A stretch of 64,000 bases of DNA. It comes from Cryptomeria japonica. Its lineage: Eukaryota > Streptophyta > Pinopsida > Cupressales > Cupressaceae. Below, piece by piece: positions 35,778 through 46,857 of this stretch. The translations under genes and the position numbers were made by a program. The stretch spans positions 158,309,849 through 158,373,848 of the forward strand of contig NC_081413.1 of NCBI RefSeq assembly GCF_030272615.1, read 5' to 3'. The notes below the pieces were generated by a model, which did not search any database, had not been told where the DNA came from, and saw only the letters and a list, made by a program, of their open reading frames with translations. The first letter of the stretch is position 1. Each line of letters opens with the position of its first letter.

Positions 35778-36494
35778 TTACTGTTATTGGGAGGTATAGT
35801 TTGCAAAGGGGTGGGCATAAGGACAAACTGGTTATTCAATTGACTTTGATTATCTTTCGCACCACCTTGATATTGGTTTTGCAAGTAAGGGGGTCTTGTG
35901 CTTTTGTAATTTTGAAAAGGAGGGCTTGCAGGCACTGCTTGTTGCCTCTTAAGGTTGATAATTTTATTTGAAAATGTTCTAAGCATTTTTTTCATATCGT
36001 TAACGTCTGTAGCTAGAGTGGAGGGAGCGGGAGTGCTTGCCTAATGAGTATTGGAATAAACATACATACATTTTTAGGGAAATGTTCTCGGAGGTGATGG
36101 CTCTATACCAATTTTGGGCTTGTCCCTTGAAATAAGCTCCAAGAAATCTTAATGATACGTTTTGCTACGTGACATTGTGTACAATGCACACATTGACCAC
36201 ATCTTGTAAATTCTCCTCGAGAGTATTAGAACTATCTCCAGTGAATTTTGGCAATGCTTTTAATGTGGAGGTAGGGATAGCATCCCATTGAGCAAGAGGG
36301 ATAGGTGGGATAAGAGGGCTCCCACTATTCCAAGTGATAAAATTTCTTGGAGGTTGGACTACCATCGATACGTGGGTTTCCTGGATAGGGATTTGTACTC
36401 CAACTCCTAATACTTCTTGGAACATAACTAGGGGTGGTAGCAATAAAATTGGATTTGATGCGGCTTGGCTCCTAGTAACTGGTCTATGCCTCAT
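35778..36494 (-). pseudogene. Gag N-terminal part of element A
   Basis: The first ATG (36494) is some 30 bp inside the primer site and starts MRHRPVTRSQAASNPILLLP. LPKFTGDSSNTLEENLQDVV is the conserved capsid start of Tat-like gag. Beyond a broken segment (36160-36000), 35995-35778 gives a Pro/Gln-rich part (PPFQNYKSTRPPYLQNQYQ). The frame is cut at TTACT (35778) by E1 and resumes at 29634. Confidence 0.8.
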
Positions 36495-36524
36495 ACACCC
36501 TCTTTAGACAAAGTAAGAAAAAAT

Positions 36525-36545
36525 GGTCCCACCACGCGTGCCAAA
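36525..36545 (-). promoter_or_regulatory. Primer binding site motif of element A
   Basis: On the minus strand TTTGGCACGCGTGGTGGGAC follows the 5' LTR. The motif parallels 8742-8761 in element C. Only about 30 bp separate it from the gag ATG, so A has a very short leader, while C's exceeds 2 kb. Confidence 0.6.
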
Positions 36546-36556
36546 AAAAGAACTAT

Positions 36557-37681
36557 TGATCAATAAAAATGCTTCTATGAGAAGAACTTTATGGGAAACT
36601 CAATGATGGGAGACCCACATGTGTTCATTGAGTGACCTCTGAGATTTTAGAAGCCGACTCTTCATACATGGGGGGGGGGGGGGAGAAAAGGGGAAGAAGG
36701 AAAAATTTAAACAAATCTACTCTATAGCGATGCATTGAAATGATTTTAGTACGCTATAAGCACAAAGAAACTTCACATACATGCAGCTCTAAGGCCCATT
36801 CAACAATCTACATGCCCATAAAATCAAGATTGAAATATGAACAACAACCCATTTAACATCAAGCAACAAATACCATTCAACTATTAGATAACAAGTTCAA
36901 AATACAATTTAATCTATAGAGTCTTACAACATATATTCTAGAAGTTATACGAAATTACAAAATGCACAAAAAAATATTCATGCACACTGAAAATAGTGAT
37001 CATAAAGGCCACATGCACAATTTGATTATCACAGTTTCAGGAGTACAATCACAAGTTAAAGGCGTAATTCACATAACAAATATCTATATTTCTTTTCTCA
37101 AAAATATCAACCCCTACAAAAACAAAAAGAATCACTTATATAATATGGAACCAATGGCCTGACGGAGAAAACATAGAGAAAAATAACCATATGAACCACT
37201 AGCAGCATCATTAGTAACTGTGAAACACCTTGATGAGAAGCTAAATAAAACAACTTTGGCCTTTAGCACAACTACCACCAAATCTTCTAAAGACCGGATC
37301 AAAATGGAAGAACCTGTGACCGTTACTGAACTACATACTATTGGCAACAAACACCCCATTATCTCAAAATGCACGCCAAGGTCGGGTGATGGTTGCTACA
37401 AGAAAAACATGGTAGCAGGAGGGAGCGGTCTGGGAGCTTAACAAAACTACATAAGGTGCCTTATGAGGAACTATCACATGACACAATTAAAAACACTTTT
37501 AAAATGTGGGCCCACCAAAAGAAAGCTAAAAGGCAACCCGCCACACGTCGGCCTCTCACAACTTCCAGACAAAGGGAAAAGAGAAGCTCAAACAACGCGA
37601 GTCATGCTTTCACATGGAAGATGCAAGGATGCAAAATTTGAACTTCCCTTCAAGAAAATCCCATGTTGACAAGTGTCAACA
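36557..37681 (-). mobile_element. 5' LTR of element A
   Basis: On the minus strand it starts TGTTGACACTTGTCAACATG and ends TTTTTATTGATCA. It matches 11069-12118. A run of 12 or 13 G at about 36671 has fewer G in the left copy. The start is a perfect 18-bp palindrome at 37664-37681. The plus-strand frame 37220-37441 matches one at 11731-11952 because both lie in LTRs, not because they are genes. Confidence 0.75.
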
Positions 37682-37851
37682 AGGGAAGGATTGAGAGTAG
37701 ATAGACAAATTATTAAAGTCTTGAGGAGACATGATGGTTAGCATGGATGGTTAGGTTAAGGTTAGGTTAATGGATAAAGCTTTTATCCAAGGGGTAAAGG
37801 AATGCAAAAGAGTTAAAGGGTTAGATTGGTCAAAGCATTAAATACTTGAAG

Positions 37852-38663
37852 TGATGCAGCCATAACTGGTAAAATCCCTCAAAAGAGTCAACAGACTTAT
37901 GCAACAAGAGAGACACAATGGAAGTAGTAAGAAAACATAACAAGTTCATATAAAAAGATCATATCCAAGCTATAAAACTTCTAACAATCATCTGGTAATC
38001 ATCAGAATATCATCAAAGAACATCTGGTAGTTAACCGGTTACATGCAGGCTTCAAGCCAGATACAACCCAACTGAGACTCTAAAGATCAACCAGATCAGA
38101 ACATGCGAATCTCAATCCTTATTCTAAGTTGTACTTCCTCTGATCCTAAAAATGATTACATAGCATCATATTTATACCCACCGGAACATATACAGGTTGG
38201 CCTCAAAAGATTACATTGACCAATGCAGGAAAATGAAACGTGTAATTAGGTCAACCCTAAGATTTAAGAAATCCTTTCGAAAAATAACAACCAAGTGATG
38301 CAGTTCAATAGGAAGGTCGACCACATGCCGAAGAACATCGGACAAGACCCAATATGGGTCCACAAGCCAAGAATTGTGCCGGTAATGAAGGAAAACCAAC
38401 CGGTAAGCACAAGAACTATCCCGGTAACCCAGAAACAGCCAACCAAAAGCGATAATTGACTGAAGAAGATCCCAAACAAACTAAAAATCTAAAATCAACC
38501 ACATGAAACAACTAGGAAACTACAAACAAGATCTGCTATGAAGAACAAGAAACTAATGGTACATACTGTTAAGAATACTAAAACTGCACAAAGAACTAAA
38601 CATGAAAGGAAATGTTTTTAGTTGATGCAACATTGCTCATCGACCAGGGATGCTCCTATATCA
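37852..38663 (-). repeat. 3' LTR of E2
   Basis: Plus-strand ends are TGATGCAGCC and CCTATATCA. It matches 40820-41608 over its length with scattered changes (for example CATAACTGGTAAAATCCCTC against CATAAATAGTAAAAACCCTC). Confidence 0.93.
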
Positions 38664-39296
38664 GCTAAACCAGGTAGAAAAATATGTTCCATGAGAGGCA
38701 ACTCATGAACATCTAAAAGGATTTAAGATGAAGATCCCATGCTCATTTATGATCCAAACATCTTCTTTATCTTCCATCTCTACTCTATCTATCCCGGTGC
38801 TTCAACCGACTTCTCTAACCTTTGACTCCCTTTGTTTTTCTTTCTTTGCTTCAGATCTGCACATTCTCCCTATGTATTGCCTTCTTTCTTCTACAACTCA
38901 TGATTTCTTCTGCCACAAGACTTCATCTATTTTGTCACTATGAGCTCTCTGTCATCCAGTTCCATCTATCCATCAGACTAATCTGACAGATCCTTCTGCC
39001 AACTCATGTCACCTTCTGGTATAATATCCGCAACTAGTTCTATCAGATCTTTCTTCAAAAACCTCCGATATAACCTTTGCAACCAGTTCTGTCAAACCTT
39101 CCAGTATAACCTCTACCACTAGTTCTTTCAAACCTTCCGGTATAACTTCTGCCATGGGTTTCCTGCAACTTTTCTTAGGACTTAGATTCTTCACCTCCTT
39201 CTCTTTCTCCTTCAAAGAAATCAATGTGAACTTCTGCCCATCCTTTTCAATTGTAACTAGGTTTGTTCTAGAGTCATAAATAGCTCCTCTATCATA
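38664..39296 (-). other. Region of E2 between protease and 3' LTR
   Basis: It replaces the whole RT-RNase H-integrase part of a chromovirus. After the protease a frame continues with KFTLISLKEKEKEVKN and an internal repeat, EVIPEGLKELV / EVILEGLTELV / KVISEVFEE (39009-39170), from three tandem copies of about 40 bp. No enzyme motif is present. Confidence 0.6.
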
Positions 39297-39760
39297 CTAC
39301 CAAGGTTTTCCCAACAAGACATGACAAACATTCATTGACACAATATCACATAAAACTTCATCTCTGAAGGGCCCAATATTGAAACTCACCCAACATTGCT
39401 CCTTTATGTCTACCTTCAGATCATCTTGTAACCAACTTACCTCATAAGGACAAGGATGCTCAAGCCTCTTCAACCCAAGCTTCTCAACCATCTCCTCATA
39501 TACTAAATTATCAGTGCTTCCACTATCTACAATGACCTTGCAACACTTACCACCTAATTTGCATACAATTCGTAAAAGACTCATCTGAGTAGATCCGGTA
39601 TCCTTTCTTATGAACATAAGGGATTCTCCTTGCTCTGGTGCACAGTCAGATCTAGTATCATCTGGTTCTTCATGTGCCACATAACTCCTTTCCATTCCTT
39701 TCTTACATTCATAGGATCTATGTCTGGTATCTCCACACTTGAAACATTGGCCAAGAAATT
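39297..39760 (-). pseudogene. Zinc knuckle and protease of E2
   Basis: The knuckle CFKCGDTRHRSYEC has the complete Cys-Cys-His-Cys pattern, unlike E1. It leads in one open frame into the protease: CKVIVDSGSTDNLVYEEMVE with Asp-Ser-Gly intact, CWVSFNIGPFRDEVLCDIVS, CHVLLGKPW. This 130-residue piece has no internal stop; the part before the knuckle is closed. Confidence 0.88.
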
Positions 39761-39819
39761 ATCTACCGGTACTGTTGCTACCCTTCCTTGGTGTCTTCTA
39801 TTCCAGTTCTTTACTCCAC

Positions 39820-40640
39820 TTAGGTTTTGACTCCTTCTTCAACTGATTTCTTTATACTATCATTCATTTTGAATTTCTCCTTTCCCTTATTTTGTTGTCT
39901 TCTTCTCACCTTCTCCTCAGCCTCCAAAGCATACTGGTAAGCTTCTTCAGCTGTTGAAACCTTCAACATACTCATCTCATCTTGAATGTTAAAAGCAAGC
40001 CCATTGATGTACCTCACCAAATTTTCTCTGGCCATCTCTCTATGTCCAGATCTAATTACCATCTTATAGAATTCCTTAGTATATTCCTTCACAGTCATGT
40101 TTCTCTGTTTTAGGTTCTGCAACTTCTTGAACAACTCCAGTTTATACTCTCCCCATATGAACTTGGCCTTCAATCTTGCAACCATCTATCTCTACCGGGC
40201 GATATTCAATTCACCATTCTCCACTCTATCTTTTTGCAACTCTTTCCACCACAAGGTAGCATGCCCTTTAAACCTAGTCTGAGCCAACTAGACTCTCTAT
40301 GGGTCCTTGACATCCTTAAACTCAAAGTAGTCCTCCAACTCTCTGTTCTAATTGATCAAGTCCTTTAGGTTTAGAGTTCTAAAAAATTTAGAAACCTCAA
40401 CTTTATGCACTTTACTTGCTTGTGCCACTGCTCTTAGGAATCTTTCCTCTCTCTTATCTTCCGATCCTTGAGCTTCCTCAAGCTCTTCACTAACTTCCTC
40501 ATACTCATCCTTAGAGTCAGGTTTTCTTCGCAAACTTGCCAAATCATTCTAGATTTCATTTCTCACTTCATTCTTGAAGTCTTCCATCATCTGTTCCACC
40601 CTCCGGGGGTTTGTTCTCCTCGGTGACATCTCTCCTTCCA
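39820..40640 (-). pseudogene. Gag of E2
   Basis: The frame begins about 40640 (MSPRRTNPRRVEQMMEDF) and can be followed with stops through DEYEEVSEELEEAQGSEDKR, GHATLWWKELQ and the open piece 40185-39820: AKFIWGEYKLELFKKLQNLK, VKEYTKEFYKMVIRSGH, EEAYQYALEAEEKVRRRQQN. It aligns with E1 gag (KLQNLR, VKEYTKVFYKLNIRS, AYQYALKAEEKV). Confidence 0.88.
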
Positions 40641-40802
40641 CTTCGGTGAACTGTCTCAGCTTGGTGTTCTGACTACCAGTTTCAATTGCCTCCCCTCAAT
40701 GATCTATTGAACACACATGTAGCCTGCCTGTAATCGACGATCTGTCCACCTCAAGGAATGCCTCAATGTTCGCAAACGATTCTTCCACCAGCCGATCCAT
40801 AA

Positions 40803-40819
40803 CCAGCTCTGATACCAAT
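40803..40819 (-). promoter_or_regulatory. Primer binding site of E2
   Basis: On the minus strand ATTGGTATCAGAGCTGG follows the 5' LTR, matching the complement of initiator-methionine tRNA. This fixes E2's orientation. Confidence 0.9.
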
Positions 40820-41608
40820 TGATGCAACCATAAATAGTAAAAACCCTCAAATGAGTCAACCAGCTTATGCAGTAAGAAAACATAACAAGTTCATATAAAT
40901 GGATCATATTCAAGCTATAAAACTTCCGGCAATCATCCGGTAATCATCAAATTATCATCAAAGAACATCTAGTAGTTAATCAGTTACATGCAAGATTCAA
41001 TCCAGATACAACCCAACCAGGACTCTAAAGATCAACCAGATCACAAAATGTGAATCTCAATCCTTTTTCTAAGTTCTACTTCCTCTGCCTGTACAAATGA
41101 TTATATAACATCATATTTATACCCACTGAAACATATCCGGGTCGGCCTCAAAAGATTACATTGACCAATGCAGGAAAATAAAATGTGTAATTAGGTTGGC
41201 CCTAAGATTTAAGAAATCCTTTTAGAAAATAACAACCAAGTGATGCGGTTCAATAGGAAGGTTGGCCACACATCAAAGAACATCGGACAAGACCCAAGAT
41301 GGGTCCACACGTCAATAATCACACTGGTAATGAAGGAAAACCAACTGGTAAGCACAATAATTGTCCCAGGAACCCAAATATAGCCAGCCGGAAGTGATAA
41401 CTAACCGGAGAAAAACCCAAATGAACTAGAAATCTGGAATCAACCACATGAAACTGCCAAGAAATTGCAAATTAGATTTACCATGAAGAACAAGCAACTA
41501 CTGGTACATACCGATAAGAATACTGAAACTTCACAAAGAACTAAACAAGAAAGGAAATGTTTTTGGTTGATGCAAGATTGCTCATCGACCGGGGATGTTC
41601 CTGCATCA
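40820..41608 (-). repeat. 5' LTR of E2
   Basis: Plus-strand ends are TGATGCAACC and CCTGCATCA; TGAAG follows. Confidence 0.93.
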
Positions 41609-42213
41609 TGAAGAGACTTGAGGGTTTCTATAGATGGTTGGGTTAATGGATACGTCTCTAACCAATGGTCAAAGGTGGGTTAGTTTGGTCAAAGACCCAT
41701 GTGGGTTAGCTTGTTGAAGGGAGAAGGCCTTTAAGGCTTTGTAAGAGCCTTAAATGTTTTGAGAAGTGACTCTTCTCTAATCCCTTAGTTTAGAAATGTG
41801 CAACCACTTAGAGGGAGATTAGGCTAATAACAGGGGTTTAGACATGATTAGGAGAAGGGTTAGTGTGCAACTTGCATTTTCTAGAAAGTGCAAGTGGATG
41901 AGAGATTTAGGATTTTAAATAAATATTTATTTATTTAAATGTGAGGGATGGGATTTAATTAAACAAATATGATTTATTTATTTAATTAGTAGTCTGAATT
42001 TGGTTAAGTGAATTAAATTAAATAAATTGAATAATTTATTTAATTAATAGGAGAAGCGGGTTGGGTGAATTAATTAAATATTAATTTAATTAATAGTTGA
42101 ACAAGGAGAAAGGATTAATTAAATGTGAATCTAATTAATAGTTAGATGAATGATAATTAAACAAATATAAAATTCATTTAATCAAGTGGACATAAATAGG
42201 TGTCTACATTTTG

Positions 42214-42228
42214 CTCCTCTTTGAAGTG
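42214..42228 (-). promoter_or_regulatory. Polypurine tract of element B
   Basis: On the minus strand CAAAGAGGAGCAAAA abuts TGTAGACACC. This mirrors T1's CAAAGAGGGGCAAA before the same LTR start. Confidence 0.75.
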
Positions 42229-42631
42229 ATGTGTGGCGACATGTTGATTGAAAGAAAAATTCGCTTGATGATGCTAATATAATTTTCTATTTGCCCCAAA
42301 CATTGATTGTCAAATAATGATGTGAGTATGCCCCCTTGGGAGATGAATTGAATGGATTTTTGAGTTTTTAGAATGTTTGGTGATTTTTGGAAATTTATTT
42401 TTTTTTTTGGAATTTTTAAGAATTTTTATGATTTTTATGAGTTTTCACCTGATTCATCTCCCGATAAATTGAATAATAGATGTTGTTGATTAAATTGATT
42501 AGGTAAACTGTGGAAAAATTTACCCCACTTAATTACCCCTTTTCACCATCTTTAAAAAGTTAAAAGTAAAAAAGAATGGTCATTTGAATTCATTTGTGCA
42601 TTTGATTTGGAGAAGAGAGGTTGGAGCCAAA

Positions 42632-43497
42632 ATGGTTATCCCATACCATACTCATCAATTCGAGCGAGTTAGGTGATATCAGAGACCCACCGCGTATGGA
42701 CCGTCGGTAAGTGCCTCAAAAATCCTCTTTTGTTAAATTTTAAAAAAAAATTCACACGTATTTGTCATGTTTTAAACACTGAATGTAGCGATTTAGCGCA
42801 TTCAAATCATGTTTTAGCACTTAGGTTTTCTTTTTTAGTGAATGAATATCTAGGGTAGTAGTTTAGTGGATAGGATTAGTTTGCTAGCACATAGATAGGG
42901 TTCTTTAGCGCATGTGAAATATTAGCATATAGATGCAATGTTTTAGCGCACAAATATTAGTTTTTCTAGTGCAGTGAACCTTTTAGTTCATAAAAGTGCT
43001 ATTTTATCGAATAGATAGTTTTTTCTAGTGCATAAAAGCGTTGTTTTAGCGCATCCACACCAAAATGATGGAAAATTTCATTTTTCTCTTTGATTTTGAA
43101 TTTTTTTGATCACGACAGTTTTTATCCTATTGATTTCAGATAGGATGAATGATGATTGATCTCATGATGAATGAGAATCAATGATAGATGCTCAATGAGA
43201 TTGATTGAAATCTCACTTGAGCTGATTAGATTGATAGATAAACTGATTGATCAAATGTTGATTTGAGATATTTTATGATTGTAGGAGAATTTAGGAGTAC
43301 TACAGTCTTGGGAGTGATACTTGAAGACTTGGAGATTGATCCCCCACCTGGTGAAGGTGGATTTAGATATCATTTCTAGATATGGATTATCTTCGTTGGT
43401 TGAGATGCCCCAGTATAGGATTAACAGGGGATTACTGACAACATTAGTTGAGCTGGCATAGCAATACCAACACTTTTCATTTGGCGACCGGGGAGAA
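42632..43497 (+). pseudogene. Antisense PMD gene of element B, PMD-2, 5' part
   Basis: Exon 1 (42632-42706, 25 codons) starts MVIPYHTHQFERVR, has a TGA, then YQRPTAYGPS and a donor GTAAGTG in phase 0, like PMD-1 exon 1 (VRSYQRP...). After an intron filled with minisatellite, exon 2 likely begins after TTGTAG at 43285: ENLGVLQSWE, LDIISRYGLSSLVEMPQYRI, then LLTTLVE, a small deletion, and WHSNTNTFHLATGE. The last motif is the PMD core, matching WHSETCSFHLPIGE in PMD-1. The gene stops abruptly at 43497, where element D joins in frame. A possible tail lies at 48950-49560. Confidence 0.75.
42765..43065 (+). repeat. Minisatellite in PMD-2 intron 1, about 21-bp units
   Basis: Roughly thirteen variable copies of a unit near TTTTAGCGCATAGATNNNG. 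Copies vary in the GCGCAT core (GCACTT, GTGAAT, GCATAT, GTGCAT). Position and unit length match the array in PMD-1 intron 1. Confidence 0.7.
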
Positions 43498-43860
43498 ATA
43501 TTTATTTTCTTTTAGACTTCAGTTTAGTTGCATTAACAATGTAGCTAAATATGAAGCCCTGATTTTGGGTCTCCAAACAACACAAAGGAGAGGGATCAAG
43601 TCTTTGAAGGTACATGGAGACAGTGAGTTGGTTGTAAATTAGATTAGAGCTCAGAGCACTACCAAGAACAACCTTCTCAAGTCCTACAAACATAGATCAT
43701 GGGACCTAATTGAGGGATTTGAGGCCTTCAATATATCTAGTTTCCCTCGAAATCAAAATAAACATGTTGATAAACTAGCAGCGGTAGGTGCCCAACATGA
43801 CATTCCATCTCATGTTGCCGCAAAGAAAGAACAATAGATCAGACTTGTGGTGAGACCATA
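43498..43860 (+). pseudogene. aRNH of element D, upstream of RT
   Basis: The domain starts inside block two: FRLQFSCINNVAKYEALILG (Glu), then IKSLKVHGDSELVVN (Asp), SWDLIEGFEAFNISSFP and KHVDKLAAVG (final Asp). A TAG follows VVN where Gln is expected. The block with the first Asp is lost at the junction. RT starts about 450 bp downstream after a linker. Confidence 0.85.
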
Positions 43861-44032
43861 AGTGCTTGATAACCAAGTGAATTGGCAGGTCTTTGATTTT
43901 GATCATTAGATTGTGAACTTTTTGTAAGATGAAGCAGAGTTCTCACATAAGAAGTAGGGTATGCCGCAGGACCAGTATGGGGATTAGATCATGCAGCTAA
44001 GATAAAACAAGCTACCCAAGGAATTAATCACC

Positions 44033-45530
44033 TTGGAGGGAATATTCAACCATGATCAAATGAAAATGAGAGCAATGAACTTGGTCTCAAAGAAGGGAGA
44101 CTATAGATCAATCTCCATATTTGATAGTAAAGCTCTCAACTTGGGAAAGGTATGTTCCCAAAGTGATCAAGGTACTTTTGTAAATCTTTGTCAAGCGTAT
44201 AATGATATTTTTTCTTTTACATATGAGGATCCAAAAGGGTTTGATCCTAGTATAGATCAACATACCATAGAGTTAGATCCTAATGGTAAACCAATCAGAC
44301 AAAAGCAAAGGCCTATAAATCCCCAAAGTGAGCCTTTGATGAAGAGAGAACTATCCAAGCTTATAGAATCTAGCATTATTTTTCCAATTAAGAATTCTTC
44401 TTGGGTAGCCAATCTTGTTCCAGTTAGTAAGAAAAACGGGGAAATAAGACTGTGCATAGATATCAAGGACCTAAATAAAGCCTCCCTCAAAGATCATTAC
44501 CCCCTCCCTTCCATGGAACAAATTTTATCCAGGGTTAGTGGCTCTAAAAGATTTTCATTCTTGGATGGATACTTAGGGTATAACCAAATCTTAGTCCAAG
44601 AATCTGACCAATACAAGACTACATTCACTACTAAATGGGGCACTTATGCCTATTATAAGATGCCTTTTGGACTAACAAATGCAGGTGAAACTTTTCAAAG
44701 AGCCATGGATATGGCTTTTAAGGGAGTATTAGCAAAATTTGTACTAGTATATCTTGATTGTATTACTATATACTCCAAGCATGTGACATACCATTTTGCT
44801 CATCTTGAGAAAGTTTTCAAAAAGTGCAGGTAGTATGGTGTGTACTTGAACCCCAACAAGTGTGTATTTGCCATATATCAAGGAAAACTACTTGAACACA
44901 TTGTATCTAAAGATGGTTTGGCCATAGATCCAGAGAGAGAGGAAGCCATTACGTCTCTTCCACTTCCACATCACAAGAAAGGACTTCAAAGCTTTCTAGG
45001 TAGAATCAACTTTGTTAGAAGGTTTATCCCAAACCTTGAGCCTTGGTGAAGCCTCTAACAACCATGCTAAAGAAGGTGTTTACCTTCAAATGGACTAAGG
45101 AGGGGAAGGAGGGATTTGATCAGAATCAATTGCTCAGGCTCTTGCCCTAGTAAATCCAAACTATGAGAAGGATTTCATTCTTTACACCTTGGGAGGAGAA
45201 TCAAGTATATCTGCTATCCTAAAATAGTTAAATTAGGATGGTTTGGAGCAGCCCATAGCTTTTTTCAGTGAAGGCCCAAAGGAATATGAACTTAGGTACA
45301 ACTATGTGGAAAATAAAGTCATCATAGTTGTGAGAGCACTTAAAAAGTTCAGACGCATGCTCTCAAACAACAGGATTCGGCTCCTAGTCCCACATGCCAA
45401 CATTAAGGATTTCCTTCTCAATAAGGATATAGGTGAGAAGAGAGATAGATGGATCACTAAGGTCATAGAGTATGACCTTGACATCAAAATTACTAGGTTA
45501 GTAAGGGGAAGAGGACTTTGTGATTAGTTC
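44033..45530 (+). pseudogene. Reverse transcriptase and RNase H of element D
   Basis: The 266-codon frame 44033-44833 covers the linker (SDQGTFVNLCQAYNDIFSFT) and [62 protein letters not shown]. The catalytic block is VLVYLDCITIYSKH: the second Asp of YLDD is Cys, so RT is dead. After TAG 44831 the thumb (SLPLPHHKKGLQSFLGRINF) follows, then stops, then RNase H (PIAFFSEGPKEYELRYNYVE, VVRALKKFRRMLSNNRIRLL) to TAG near 45527. Confidence 0.92.
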
Positions 45531-45620
45531 AATTCATCTTTTGGGAAAGAGTCAGAGACCTCCCTTTTGTTGCAGGAAGAAGAATATGTTGATAACCAGA
45601 GAGATGCACAAACCAACTAG

Positions 45621-46857
45621 TTGGAAGTTATGTCTACCTTCCTAAGGGATGTCAGCTATCCTCCTCACTTTGATAGAACCAAGAGGAGGCATCTCAGATT
45701 GCAGTCCATCCCCTATGCCTTACTGGATGGTATATTATTCAAAAGAACCCTGGATGGTGTCTTGCTGAGGTGCATCCATGGAGACCACACCAACCTGCTA
45801 TTAGAGGAATTTTATAATGGGCCCTTTGGTGGCCATTTCTCAGTGAAAACTATAGCTATGAAGATCATGAGAGCAGGATATTATTGGCCATCTCTATTCA
45901 ATGATGCTCATAAATGGGTTAAACAGAGCAAAGAATGTGCATTTTTTGTAGGAAAGAAAAGGTTAGCTGCCCTTCCTCTTCTTCACATTTCAACTGATCA
46001 ACCTTTTGCACAATGGGGGCTTGATTTCATTGGACCTATTAGTCCAATGTCAAGTGCAGGCCAAAAGGGGATTTTGGCTGCCACAAAATATTTCACAAGG
46101 TGGACAAAGGCTGTTGCTTTGAAGGATGCAATAAAAAATTCAGTGGTTCAATTCCTTGAAGGAATTACGACCAGATTTGGAGCCCCTTCCATAATTATAT
46201 CAGATAATTCTAAGGCCTTTGTGGGATCTCAGATCAATCTTTGGGTAGTCCAACATGATGTGTTTCTAAGAACATCATCAAATTATTATCCTCAAGGCAA
46301 TGGTTTGGCTGAGTCCTCCAACAAGAATCTAATCATGATTATCAAAAGGACTCTTGAGGACAATCACAGAGAACGCCACTTAAAGTTGGGAACAATCCTA
46401 TGGGCTAATAAGATTACTCCCAAGAGACCATTGGGTAAAATGCCTTTCATACTAGTATATGAGAGGGAAGCAAGGCTCCCCTTATCCCTTGATTTTCCAT
46501 CTAGCTCATTAGTTGGAGCTCCTGGAAAATGATGCCTTGTCAGTAAGGTATGCTGAACTTGTAGAGCTTGAAGAGGTTAGAGAGAAGACCAATAAGACTT
46601 TAAATGTCCATCAGGGACATGTAATGAGATACTTTGACAACAAATCCATTTTGAGGACCTTCCAGGTCAGAAATTTGGTACTAAAATGGGATGCTGATAG
46701 AGAGAAACCTGGGAGGCACTCAAAATTTGACACAATATGGAGTGGTCCCTATGTGATTATAGGTTGCAAGGAGGCTAATGCTTTCAGGTTAGCTAGGTTG
46801 AACAGGGCAGATCTCCCCATTTTGGTGAATGGGATTCACCTTAAAGCATGCACTTAG
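45621..46857 (+). pseudogene. Integrase of element D, nearly intact
   Basis: The 303-codon frame has the zinc finger (CIHGDHTNLLLEE, FGGHFSVKTIAMKI, YYWPSLFNDAHKW) and the core with all acids: AQWGLDFIGPISP, IIISDNSKAFVG and GNGLAESSNKNL. The finger's CxxC reads KQSKECAFFV, one Cys lost. It stops at 46532 after SSSLVGAPGK; the C-terminal domain continues in an overlapping +1 frame (46513-46857: ELVELEEVREKTNKTLN, WSGPYVIIGCKEANAFRLAR) to TAG 46857. One frameshift separates the two. Confidence 0.93.

Larger units (their letters stand above)
11069..37681 (-). mobile_element. Tat-like Ty3/gypsy element A (minus strand), with nested insertions
   Basis: Reading right to left it has: 5' LTR (37681-36557), primer site, gag (36494-35778 and on from 29634), protease, aRNH, RT, RNase H, integrase, an extra frame on the opposite strand (17001-17700), an extra frame on its own strand (16404-12335) and the 3' LTR (about 12118-11069). 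The LTRs match over about 1 kb. Two insertions split it: a chromovirus in gag and a copia element in the integrase zinc finger. The order aRNH before RT is shared with D and differs from B. Bases next to the outer ends (TTTAT and AGGGA) do not form a target-site duplication, so at least one end is rearranged or misplaced. Confidence 0.75.
37852..41608 (-). mobile_element. Gag-protease-only chromovirus E2, with perfect target-site duplication
   Basis: LTRs lie at 40820-41608 (5') and 37852-38663 (3'); both start TGATGCAGG or TGATATAGG on the minus strand. TGAAG flanks both sides (37847-37851 and 41609-41613). The 2.16-kb interior holds gag and protease but no RT, RNase H or integrase. Because the ends and duplication are intact, the deletion probably predates insertion, which would make it a non-autonomous copy moved by enzymes from a relative such as E1. 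Confidence 0.92.
37682..42213 (-). mobile_element. 3' LTR of element B, split by chromovirus E2
   Basis: On the minus strand it starts TGTAGACACCTATTTATGTC at 42213, after a polypurine tract, and runs through TAATTAAATAAATAA blocks to 41614. After the E2 insertion it continues 37851-37682 with related text (GGTTAGGTTAAGGTTAGG on the plus strand). Its end is cut by element A at 37681. T1's LTR shares the start and the AT-block style. Confidence 0.65.

Noticed and set aside
43850-44030. Possible separate gene upstream of RT in element D
   Set aside because: It aligns with the linker of element A and belongs to the polyprotein.
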